A DNA stretch of 64,000 nucleotides from contig NC_065551.1 in NCBI RefSeq assembly GCF_022605725.1, positions 20,894,001-20,958,000 on the forward strand. Direction: 5' to 3'. The notes under the pieces are model-generated. The model worked only from the letters and a program-made list of their open reading frames with translations, searched no databases and was not told where the DNA came from. This DNA is from Anthonomus grandis grandis (lineage: Eukaryota > Arthropoda > Insecta > Coleoptera > Curculionidae). Below are positions 35,700 through 45,555 of this stretch, piece after piece. Made by a program: the position numbers and the translations under genes. The stretch's first letter is position 1; every line of letters starts with the position of its first letter.

Positions 35700-38490
35700 A
35701 AAACCTTTGATTACTTCTAGTTCTAGCGGTATAACGGCAATTCTTGCAAAATACTGCATTTTGTGATACCAAGGTGCCACTTGGTACAGATGTTCTCTAG
35801 AACCATTTAAAAGATTTGGCCCGAAGAACACTCGAAATTTTCCGTGTGGGTAGATTTTAGAGGGGGTGGGGATTAAAATTTCAAAAAAAATCAAAAAAGT
35901 AAATTTAACCTAGAGGCGAGATCTGAGTGTCAATTACATATAATTTGAACCGAAGGATTTTAATGGTAGTACCAAAAATGCCATACAGATGCTGGCAGTC
36001 TGTCAAATGCTGCCATTTTTAAAAAATGGCCGACTTTTCATTGAATTTTATCTTTAACGTAAACCGGGTCGTGTAAGGTGTCTAGACTTATGTTTTTGGG
36101 GTCAGGAAATTCATTTATGGCATTAAAAATAACCTACGGTTATCGAAAATGGACGCTATGTACCATAAGCGATTTTCAGCTAGATAACTCATGCATTATA
36201 ACCAATGCAAAATGTTAAATTTTATCACGTGGAGTCAAACCCCGGTAAAATTTCCCGCAAAACGGCCGAAAAAGTATCAAACAATAATATTGTGATACCC
36301 TTTAAAAACATTGACAGTGCTCCGTGACCCCTGCGCGATTCCTATTATTGAGATTGAGGCCTACATTCGATCTTCATTTATTGCCAATCATGGTGTGAGA
36401 CGCGTGGATATTGCATGGGACTTGTACCTACAGAATAGCCTAAAACATTCCACCCGTTCTGCTCGTGGTATTGGAGTGCGCCGTGTAAATCTTCCCGAAA
36501 AGGGTAAATAAACAAACTTTACATAAAAGATTCCGGCCTTAAGGTTTTCTAAAGAATAAGGTTCAAATTTTTTATCTCTTCATAGATAAACTGCCTTCTG
36601 GACAGACTATTTACGCAACGATACTAATAAGGAAGATCTATTTCGATTTTTGAGTCCTACACTTCTCATCAAATTTAAAGACATTCAGCTTGTGACGAAT
36701 GTTGACTCCACAATTGTGGCATCACATTCCGACTTGACAACTCTCAACGGAGTTTCTTGCTTGAATATGGAAGAGGCTGACGGAAGAATAGTGTTACACT
36801 TGCAAGTGAGTTCATTCCATTATCAAAAAAGTTTCACAATAAAATATAAGCTAAAGAGGTAAAAAAAAAGGGCATAACCCACTTATTATTGCAGAACGCC
36901 ATCGAGAATGCGGGACTACATAATATAATTGTTCGAAGTTCTGATACAGATGTTCTTGTACTTCTAGTATCTTTCTTTCCAAAGCTCAGTCAGAAAGGTT
37001 TAAAGCATCTGTGGCTGCAATATGAAGTAGAATCTAAACAACGCTATATTAGTGTTCACCAAATTTCACAAACTCTTGGAGACGACAAATCTGAGGCACT
37101 GCGAGGTTTCCACGCTTTTTCGGGTAGTGATTTCACGTCCTTTTTTTATGGCAAGGGCAAGCGTTCTGCATGGGCAGCATGGGACGAATCTTTCACTAAT
37201 GCCTTTAAGAAGATTTCCAAACCACAAACCGAAATTAGTCCGATCGTATATGCGGACTTAGAGAAATTTACCATAAAACTGTATGGCGTATGCACATCGG
37301 AATCAAATGAGGTAAGACTATTTTATCTTTGAATGTACTGGGAAAATAGTACACAGTAAATTAAATATTTATTTTTCAGGATTCACGTCCAGGTATAAAT
37401 GAGGTGAGAAAGCAGATGTTTGCTTCAGACGGTAAACACCTAGCTTCAATTCCTCCAACACGCGCTGCATTGGAGGAGCACATAAAGAGAGCAGCGTATG
37501 TCGCTGGTCACATCTGGGGCTGTGCAAATCTTGTAAAGGAAAATTGCACAAGTCCTGAAGGATAGGGAAAGACTCTTGATCTTGAGGTCAATCATTGGAA
37601 GGTTTTGTGGTCCAAGTTGCCACAGGTTTGGAAGGCAGTTCGTGCTTTAGATAGATGTGGCTGCGTGACAGTGTCTCGCAGACACTTCGGTGCAGCTGCC
37701 GGCGACAGGGACTGCCATGTTCCCCTGCATGCCAAAAATGTATGGGGGATTGCTCAAATAAAGCGTAAATTTATTGAATATTTCCGATACAATCTACTAC
37801 CGAACCTCCTATATTTATTTTTAGTGCAATTTGTTTTAGTGGGAATAACGCCGAAAAAGACAGGGACCTACTTGGTTTATAATTTAGATACTTCATATTT
37901 CTGTACCTACATTTTTATACCGTCCCTTATATTTAGTTTTTATATGAAACCTTATATTTTTGTTTTATTTGTTGCTGTTGTTTATTTTTATTTGTTAATG
38001 TGTATTTTTACGTTGTTTTTATGGGATAAAGATGCATAAATATATATAATAAAATCTTATTAGTCTTTCATATACACTTTTGATACCCGTGGGCTATTTT
38101 CAATATTATAAATGAACTCCTCTTGATCCGGAAAACATAAGTTTAGACACCTTACAGGACCCGGTTTTGGTTTAAGACAAAATTCAATCAAAAGTCGACA
38201 GACTTCCAGTATCTGCATTACATTTTTGGCAAGACTATTAAATTGCTTGGGTCCAAATTATATGAAATTGACACCCAGATCTCGCCGCTAGGGTAAATTT
38301 ATTTTTTTCAATTTTTTTTCTTAATTTTTACCCCCACTCCCCTAAAATCTACCCACACGGAAAATCTCGAGTGTTCTTCGGGCCAAATCGTCTAAATGGT
38401 TCTAAGGAACATCTGTGCCAAGTGGCACCTTGGTATCAAAAAATGCAGTATCTTTTGGCGTACCGCTAGTACTATTCTTATAGAAAGGAA
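35700..38490 (+). mobile_element. Long-inverted-repeat element carrying a nuclease-like gene
   Basis: The segment is bounded by inverted repeats of roughly 0.4 kb. The left repeat runs from about 35712 to 36120. The right one runs from about 38100 to 38485, and its reverse complement follows the left one in order. Examples are GATACCAAGGTGCCACTTGG, TTTGGCCCGAAGAACACTCG, TTTTCCGTGTGGGTAGATTT, the GTCTGTC...GACTTTT block and GTAAGGTGTCTA...CTTATGTTTT. Between the repeats is a four-exon gene with nuclease-like motifs. I could not define a target-site duplication or exact tips. The layout looks like a DNA transposon, but the protein is not one of the common DDE transposases. Its superfamily is unresolved, and Academ (which carries an XPG-like nuclease) is one possibility to test. 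Confidence 0.7.
36311..37768 (+). pseudogene. FEN/PIN-nuclease-like protein with Cys-rich tail, decayed
   Basis: Four exons are supported by GT-AG borders. They are about 36311-36503, 36586-36805, 36895-37311 and 37380-37768. Exon 1 encodes IEAYIRSSF, then VRRVDIAWDLYLQNSLKHST and RSARGIGVRR. Exon 2 encodes FWTDYLRNDTNKEDLFRFLS and ends in EEADGRIVLHLQ. Exon 3 encodes SSDTDVLVLLV and LRGFHAFSGSDFTSFFYGKG. Exon 4 encodes HIKRAAYVAGHIWG and LPQVWKAVRALDRCGC. After a frameshift it continues CSCRRQGLPCSPACQKCMGD and ends at 37766-37768. The spaced acidic residues (EEAD, DTD, GSD) recall FEN/PIN-type nucleases, and the tail recalls CXC-type Cys-rich domains. Similar proteins are widespread and multi-copy in invertebrates as uncharacterised. 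Defects: a frameshift near 36596, a TAG at 37563-37565 where Trp is expected, a frameshift near 37650 and no clear N-terminus. The function is not known to me. Confidence 0.7.
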
Positions 38491-38896
38491 TTGTTAAGTT
38501 TGATTTGCGTAGTTGGATACTATGATATGTGTTCAAGCTTAAATTTTAAATTCTTATTTTTAATGAAAAAAAAATGCACAAATTATAAAAGTACTATATT
38601 TGAACATGAATAAAGAAACTATGGCATACTGCAAAATCGATTCTACAAGGGCGTTATAAATAAATAAAATTGAAATAAAAAGTCTAGTACTCACTCTATT
38701 AGTACCCATGATCATATGTTTCGTCGTTATCAAAAGGCGTTGTGTCACCTGGATTAAACTTCCTAATCCTGATAAATAGGGGATCATCCTGATAAATAAA
38801 GAACGTCTATGAATCAAATCTAACAACTGTGCGTTTAAACCAAAGGTTTTTAATACAATTTGGAAGGAGGAGTCAAGGTTGTTTGCACTGTGAATT

Positions 38897-38897
<1 letters not shown>

Positions 38898-38957
<60 letters not shown>
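38898..38957. repeat. (TAA)n microsatellite, tail of the minus-strand LINE
   Basis: About twenty uninterrupted ATA/TAA repeats lie next to the 3' end of the LINE to the right, on the strand expected for its 3' tail. Confidence 0.85.
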
Positions 38958-40320
38958 TCCTTTATTTGCCAACAAAATCGTATATAGGACGACAAAGCAA
39001 CGTCATACAAAGGAGGATCTAGCTCCCATAGGGTACATTAATTTTTCTTATCTAGAATTCATAGAGGCAATATACTTATATAAACAAAATAACAAAATTT
39101 TAAATAAATATTCTAAATATCTAACACAAGTTAAAATTATTATCCAAAAGTAAAATTATAAAAACATTTAATCTGCAACCCGTGGTAAACAGCTTTTTTA
39201 AATTGGACTGTAGATTCAATGCTTCTAATATCAGCAGGTAGCATTCTAGAGTAGTAGCCCTGATGGCCATATAATGAGAACCTCTTTCATAGTAAGCTGA
39301 ATTATGCAATGGAATGCGGAGATCGCTTCTATGTCGTGTAATCATAGTCACATCCTCAGCGTACATTGCCCTATTCTCAACAAACAAATGATTGTGTCTC
39401 TTCATAAATAACACCAAGGAAGAAAAGTATAAGGAGGGAAGTTTACAGTTTTAGTTTGCAGAAGTAAGGTCTACAGGAAGTTCTGTAGGTCATGCCCAAT
39501 AAACAACGAATGATACGCTTTTGCATTCTAAATATATCTAGAGCTCCTCTTGCAGATCCCCAGAAACAGATACCATATTGTAAGATCGACTGTACCTGTC
39601 CGAAATAAAATAGGCCAAGAGATACCTCAGACACTACATCCCTTAATCTTCTAATCAATCCGCACAAGCTAGCTAATCTGGAATAAAGGTTTTTAATATG
39701 TTTCTCCCAATTTAAATTGGGGTCAATGTGTATTCCTAAGAATTTAATACTATTGGCTAAAGGGATTGACTGCCCACCAGACCACACAAGTAGAGATTCT
39801 GAGACAATATTGGCCTTCGAAAAATTAATCAACCCCGTTTTACCAGAGTTCAAAGACAACTTACTGTCCAGACACCAGGTCCTCATGCGCTCCACTGCGG
39901 ATGAGCAGCCCCGTGAAAGATCTGCCACTGTCTTTTTGGCAACTATAACTGATGTGTCGTCGGCGAATTGACAAATCATATCAGAAGGGAACAGCTCAGC
40001 CAAGCCATTGACATATTCTCTCTCTTCCTATAATTTAGGGGCGGGAAAACGTTGGTGAGCCGGAATGTGTCACACAAACTATTTGTTCTCTTTGCTCTAG
40101 ATATGAACTGAGTAATTTAGATGCTGCACCCCTAATGCCATATCAGGATGTCCAGCAGTAAAGAATGGTCAACCGTGTCAAACGCCTTAGACAAATCGAA
40201 ATACAGTCCAGCTACACTGGCCTTTCTCTCAAGATTCTCCATAATATATTGTATTGCACTATAAATGGCCATTTCCGTCGATCTTTTGGGAACGAATCCG
40301 TCCAATTTGTATTGACAAAG
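38958..40320 (-). mobile_element. Jockey-like LINE, RT half, best preserved LINE here
   Basis: Reading on the minus strand from about 40320: GFVPKRSTEMAIYSAIQYIM and LYFDLSKAFDTVDHSLLLDI (motif A), a gap with stops near 40020-40130, then the 186-codon frame 39443-40003. That frame contains ICQFADDTSVIVAKKTVADL (catalytic box), LNSGKTGLINF, FLGIHIDPNLNWEKHI and a C-terminal part. It is followed, after one stop, by frame 39121-39417 (KRHNHLFVENRAMYAEDV). The 3' UTR and the (TAA)n tail follow at lower coordinates. The catalytic FADD is intact, and only a few lesions are seen, so the copy is relatively young. The 5' half is absent. Confidence 0.8.
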
Positions 40321-40380
40321 TTAAGGTTTGTTGACGATGCCACCCTCACAGCAGCAACAGAAGAAGGAATGGTATAAATA
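40315..40380 (+). mobile_element. Short RT scrap of another LINE
   Basis: On the plus strand, KLRFVDDATLTAATEEGM matches the LRFADD...L..A...EE pattern around the catalytic box of RTE-like LINEs. It directly abuts the 5' end of the minus-strand LINE. Confidence 0.45.
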
Positions 40381-42180
40381 TATTGTTTTATCCACCCACC
40401 TAGTTTGAGAGTATAGATAACAACACATTTATCAAATTATCAATGACTGTGATTTTTTAAATTATTTATTATATGTAATTAGAGCTTTTCCTATACCTCT
40501 CTCAAGTTTATTTTAGAAGTTTAGAATGATTAGATTTAATCCGTAAACATGAAAGAAAATTATTGCGGGCAGAACTTATCTGTGCGACTGTAAAAAAATT
40601 ATTTTTATTTCTGATTCGGTTGCTAAATTCCATGGGTGTTTTTGAAAAAAAAACTTGTTCTTAGAGGTTTATAACCGTCTTAAGTTGGTTTAAATATTGA
40701 CTATTTATATTAAAAAGAAAGCTTTATTTCAATCTTTTGGAGTTTCGGGAGTTATAGCATCGGACGTTTCTTTCAGACTTGAGCAATAATAAAAAATCTT
40801 TTGTTTGTAACAGTTTAAAACCCTGTAAAAAGATTTTAATATTGTTTTTTGTTTACAAATATTTATTAAATTGCTTTGGGAGTTTTAGGAGCTAGAGACT
40901 TTTTTTTATGAGCTTTTCAATAATTTTTTACGAAAAAACGCCATACTTTTTTTTATTTCAAAATCATTTTAAAATCTGTAAAAATATTATTAGGACATTT
41001 TTTTTAAAGAAATGCATCACTGCATTTAGCTTTTATTTTTGATGTTTTAGTTGCCTAATGCTTTAACATTACTTTGCTGACAGTTCTTCAAAATATTGAT
41101 ATAAATATTTGCTTTACTTTTTATCTTGTTATATAATAATATTTATTCCTTGGGTTTTAGTAGTTTTAGAGTAGTTTTTGTTTGTATTTAGTAGTATTTT
41201 ATTAACTTTTGATTTCCCAAAAATACCAGGCAGTGAACAAAAATTTGACATATTGGATCGAATGTTATATTAAAATGTAATAGGAAACAAATCTTGCCAC
41301 TGCCAGATATTTGAAACTATATCCTGAGAGACAACAGCCAAGTGTAAGATTATATTCACTAGGCTTGTCATGAACCTCAAAAACTTTTGAAAAACCAAGG
41401 CTGAACATTTATCAGAGGAACAATATTTTTTATAATATTCATTATTATAAAACAGGCAAACCGCGGACCTGTAAATTGGGCAGCTTAGGTCCCCCAGATA
41501 TTTTACAGCTTTTGATTTTTTTCCTGCAACTCTTAAATAGCTAAAAGACAGAGTTTAGGATTGCTTAGATAATATAAATAGAAACATTCTTCCCAGTGAA
41601 ACCAAATTGATTTTAAAAAAATGTGAAAAGTGCGTTAATCAAAATGGCCATCATTTTAAATAGCTTCACCTGATAGGTATTATAGTTACAAGTAGTTTGT
41701 TGTGTTATTTAGAAATTATCTATGTAATAGGAAAGAAAAGTTAGTAATTATGTAAGAATTAATCATAGAACAATAGTTAAAAAAAGCAAAACGTGTGTAT
41801 GTACAGCAAAAAATAAATTTTGTCATTTTTTGACAAAAAAATAAAGTATTTTTAAGTGTCTTACATCATTTTATAGGGATCAAATTTGTTATTTAAAAAA
41901 AAACAAGATGACTGCAATAAGAAAAAGAGAAGTTAAAAACTGAATGCAGGGATGTATTGCTTTTAAAAACTTGTCCTAATAATGTTTCTACAGGTTTTCA
42001 AAATATTTTGAAATAAAAAATACATCACTTTTTTGAAAATGCAACTTTTTTATTTTTCCAACAAATTTCAAAAATGAAAAAAGACAAAATCGTTCTTAAA
42101 GAGGCAATTGAATACCCTACAACTGTTAGTTCTATCTCTTATAATTTCCAAGATACCCATACCTGATTCGGGCCACATTG
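40380..42180. repeat. Degenerate long inverted repeat pair in AT-rich DNA
   Basis: The stretch about 40920-41045 (TTTTTTTTATTTCAAAATCA ... ATTATTAGGACAT ... GCATCACTGCATTTA) matches, in reverse complement, the stretch about 41935-42050 (CTGAATGCAGGGATGTATTG ... GTCCTAATAATG ... TTTTGAAATAAAAAATAC). Similarity seems to extend outwards on both sides in weaker form. Nothing coding is seen between them. Probably a worn non-autonomous DNA transposon whose right tip may lie near 42180 (CGGGCCACATTGTGTATTA). Confidence 0.45.
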
Positions 42181-42459
42181 TGTATTATAATGTTATGATT
42201 ATATTATGAAGTAGTATTTTGTTTATAGATCTCACCTGGATTGTAAAAAACCACAATGATTAACACACAAAATTTTAAATGTTTTGAAACAAGGACTCAG
42301 TGACTGACAGTGATGGAACCTACTAAATGAGAAAGTCTACCATTTTTTTTAAACTGAAAAAATTATCGTTTATTTAGCTTAATCTGGAGACTACTACACT
42401 ATCTACACGGTTTTCCATAAAAAAAGTAAAAAAATATTGTAATTAAAAAATAGTACTTT

Positions 42460-42476
42460 TGGCGCCCAACGCGACA
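42460..42476 (+). repeat. tRNA-Lys PBS-like motif
   Basis: TGGCGCCCAACGCGACA, in which the first 12 bases match the tRNA-Lys 3' complement. It is paired with another copy 142 bp downstream. Confidence 0.6.
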
Positions 42477-42601
42477 GTGTAATCTCGAATCAAAGTTAAA
42501 ATTATATTCAATTTGTAACAACTAGAGCAACAAGTTAGCAGAAATGAAAAAAATCAATGTGTATAAATCGTTTGAGCGTAAAAAAAAACCACAACATTTG
42601 T

Positions 42602-42618
42602 TGGCGCCCAATGTGGGT
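42602..42618 (+). repeat. tRNA-Lys PBS-like motif
   Basis: TGGCGCCCAATGTGGGT matches the tRNA-Lys 3' complement at all but two of its 17 positions, and unlike most copies it keeps the GTGGG part. This is the copy that most resembles a true primer-binding site. Confidence 0.65.
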
Positions 42619-42639
42619 CAAATTTAATAAAATTAAAAG

Positions 42640-43210
42640 CGGACAAATAATAAGAGTATTATTTAGGCAGAGCATTCTCATATTTTGTGGCCTTTGACAT
42701 TTTTAAATAATTATTATTTTCGAGGGGCGCCATTTTCAATCCTTATCGAAGGACCATGATTTAACTGACGCAAACTGCGTTCATAGAAACACTGCAAATA
42801 TTTTTAGATACAATATAAATCTAATATTTATTCTGGATGGTGGGCATATTTTCCGCGTGGCGGCAGCACGGTCCCCTCGGAGGTTTTTAAATGTAATAAA
42901 ATTCTTGCATACCTTTGGCGTTTGGAAAGCAATGCCATTCGGAATTTATGTTAGACTTATAGGCAGAATAATTATCCGTTTTTTCGAAAATGATTTTAAT
43001 GCTTTTTCCGGTTGACAATTATTTATGGTTGATTTGTTATTGCATATTTAAAAATAGAAATTATTTACTTAATTAACGATTAATTTAATCGCGAAGCAAC
43101 GGAGATAAGCTCGTGGAGTTGATCTGGACCGATACAGAAAAAGCGGTGCCATCAAAGAATCTCCTTTAAGATAACTAAAAAGTTTTAAAATTAAAAGAAT
43201 GCGGCTAAGA
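42640..43210. other. kibra: Intron 1 sequence next to kibra exon 1
   Basis: No coding sequence is seen. A G+C-richer part with GCGTGGCGGCAGCACGGTCC at 42855-42880 and a region without recognisable repeats up to the exon donor make this a plausible first-intron regulatory segment. Confidence 0.35.
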
Positions 43211-43216
43211 ACCTAC

Positions 43217-43344
43217 CTGTCTCTCGGGTCAATCCAAGTCGTTTTCTTCGTATTATGATCGATAAAGTATAATTTCCCGTCGTAATCGCGTCCGAAATCC
43301 CAACCGTCGGGCAAAGGGATTTCGCCATTTCTTTTTCTAGGCAT
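43217..43344 (-). CDS. kibra: kibra exon 1: start codon and WW domain 1
   Basis: This is the first coding exon of a WWC-family scaffold protein that works upstream in Hippo signalling at the apical cortex; WW domains in the family bind PPxY-type ligands. Reading on the minus strand from ATG at 43344, the 42 complete codons begin MPRKRNGEIPLPDGWDFGRD, then run through a YFIDHNTKKTTW block to WIDPRD, a complete WW domain with both signature Trp residues and the closing Pro. The exon stops after two bases of a codon (AG) at a good donor, GTAGGT, at 43216. Exon 2 supplies the third base and makes Arg. No in-frame extension is needed: MPRKR... looks like the usual short start before WW1. The large intron behind it separates WW1 from WW2. 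The assignment is strong because WW1, WW2 and the following block all match the Kibra order. Confidence 0.95.
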
Positions 43345-43520
43345 TATTTACGTTTAAAATCCATTCAACCCCACTGTAACTAGCACACACACACACACCA
43401 CTAACAACTACACGGCCATGTTGAATGTTGAACACATTATCATGAACGGTCGCGGACGCGTGACGTCACCGCACGGCGACCAATCAGAACGGTTTAACCT
43501 CCAGTAAGGAATGCGACTGA
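43345..43520 (-). promoter_or_regulatory. kibra: Probable kibra 5' UTR and promoter-proximal region
   Basis: Immediately upstream of the kibra ATG, the DNA becomes much richer in G+C than its surroundings. It holds a (CA)n run at about 43384-43399, a perfect palindromic CRE-like TGACGTCA at 43461-43468, a CpG-rich block (CGCGGACGCG just before it) and a CCAAT box at 43480-43484. The CCAAT and CRE lie about 120-140 bp upstream of the start codon, a plausible proximal-promoter spacing. No TATA box at a convincing distance was seen. Transcription start is inferred, not observed. Confidence 0.5.
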
Positions 43521-44075
43521 CTAGCGTATTAAACATGCAACGTACGGCATATGTACGCTGTACATTCTATATACATACTGGGAAGTGCAAACTATATAAA
43601 AACGAACACCTACGGTTCGAGCTCTTTATCGTTTAATATTTAATACTACCTACTGATTTGCTTTTAATCGGTCGTTTACATGGAAAAAAATGCGGGAAGG
43701 AATGCGACACCCATATCCACTCCCAGTACAAATATTTTTCTGATGGCACACAGACGGACGCATCAGAATTGAAATTTAAGAGATAACTTAAACAAATATT
43801 AAATGGTTCTATAATAAGCTCCAAATATAGGTTATTATAGATTTATTTTCATATAAAAACTGGACATAAGTAAATTCCACATCGATTTAAGACGCTATAT
43901 ACCACATTACCTAAGAATTTAAATTACACAACAATCTGTTATCATTATATATACATAAATATAATAAAAAAATAATAATTTTTTGCCTCAAAATGGCTTT
44001 AAACGCTCTTTTTTATTCTCCTGCGCCATCTACTCAATGAAGGAAGAAACAGATCGCACAGATTTCTATTTGGCG
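43521..44075. other. Upstream flank of kibra, no recognised features
   Basis: AT-rich and unassigned. The minus-strand frame 43633-43824 has no recognisable product. Confidence 0.35.
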
Positions 44076-45553
44076 GTATTCGCCATTTTGGCGCCCAACA
44101 TGAAGCATCTTTAAGATCGTTATATATGTAATATCGTTGACTGAATATTTTGGCTTATTTATTAATACAGTATTGCACACAATTAAAGCAACTTTTAAAA
44201 ACCTATTAGTTAACCCGCATTGTGAATTCTATATTAAAAATATTTAATTTTTGCAACAGTTTAGCTCAGACAATTTATATTCGCCATTTTGGCGCCCAAC
44301 ATGAAGCATCTTTAATATCGTTATATATGTAATATCGTTGATTGAATATTTGGGTTTATTTATTAATACAATATCGGACACAATTGAAGTAACTTTTAAA
44401 AACCTATTATTTAACTCATATTGTGAATTCTATATTAAAAATATTTAATTTTTGCAACAGTTTAGCTCAGACAATTTATATTCGCCATTTTGGCGCCCAA
44501 CATAAAGCATCTTTAAGATTGTTGTACATATAATATCGTTAATTGAATATTTGCAACTAAAGCAACTTTTAAAAATTTATTGGCTGGGCCATATTTTCAA
44601 TTATATAATAATATTGTTTCTTTAATTTTTGCAATTTATTAATAGAGTATCGAACATAATTAAAGCAACTTTTAAAAACTTATTGGATGCCCCATATTTT
44701 CAATTCTATATTATTATATATTTCATTTTTGCAACAGTTTAGCTCAATCAATTTATATTTGTCATTTTGGCGCCCAACATAAAGCATCTTAAATATCGTC
44801 TTACATGTAATATCGTTGATTGAATATTTGGGTTTATTTATTAATACAATATAGGACACAATTGAAGCAACTTTTAAAAACCTATTAGTTGACCGATATT
44901 CTTAATTCTATATTAAAATATATTTAATTTTTGCAACAGTTTAACTCAGACAATTTATATTCACCATCTTGGCGCCCAACATGAAGCATCTTTAAGATTG
45001 TTGTACATATAATATCGTTAATTGAATATTTGCAACTAAAGTAACTTTTAAATATTTATTGGCTGGGCCATATTTTCAATTATATAATAATATTGTTTAT
45101 TTAATTTTTGCAACAGTTTAGCTCAGACAATTTATATTCGCCATTTTGGCGCCCAACATGAAGCATCTTTAAGATTGTCGTACATATAATATCGTTAATT
45201 GAATATTTGCAACTAAAGCAACTTTTAAAAATTTATTGGTTGACCCATATTTTCAATTCTATATTATTAAATATTTCATTTTTGCAACAGTTTAGCTCAA
45301 ACAATTTATATTTGCCATCTTAGTGCCCAACATAAAGCATCTTTAATTTCATCGTACATGGAATATCGCTGATTGAATATTTGGGTTTATTTATTAATAC
45401 AGTATCGGACACAATTAAAGCAACTTTTAAAAACTTATTGGTAGGCCCATATTTTTATTTCTATATTAAAATATATTTCATTTTTGCAACAGTTTAGCTC
45501 AGACAATTCATATTCGCCATTTTGGCGCCCAAGAAGCATCTTTAATATCGTTA
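44075..45553. repeat. Satellite array, left block (units of about 200 bp)
   Basis: Eight unit cores can be placed by the phrase CGCCATTTTGGCGCCCAACA near 44081, 44282, 44483, 44761, 44962, 45139, 45313 and 45515. Typical spacing is 201-202 bp, with shorter units of 174-177 bp and one of 278 bp. Each unit then has GAAGCATCTTTAA, TAATATCGTTGATTGAATAT, TTTATTAATACA, AAGCAACTTTTAAAAACCTA and TTTGCAACAGTTTAGCTCAG. The last unit is cut by a transposon at the TA at 45554. Shared indels among units suggest sub-families rather than one simple expansion. Confidence 0.9.
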
Positions 45554-45555
45554 TA

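Larger units (their letters stand above)
5425..43216 (-). other. kibra: kibra intron 1 (about 37.8 kb)
   Basis: This is the interval between the GTAGGT donor of exon 1 and the acceptor of exon 2. It separates the two WW domains and holds most of the mobile-element remains listed below, in both orientations. No exon of another host gene was recognised within it. The short open frames scattered through it are mostly shadows of LINE pieces or chance frames in AT-rich DNA. Confidence 0.9.

Noticed and set aside
42602..42618. Complete LTR retrotransposon next to the best PBS-like motif
   Set aside because: No LTR pair, polypurine tract, gag, protease, RT or integrase sequence was found in the surrounding 2 kb.
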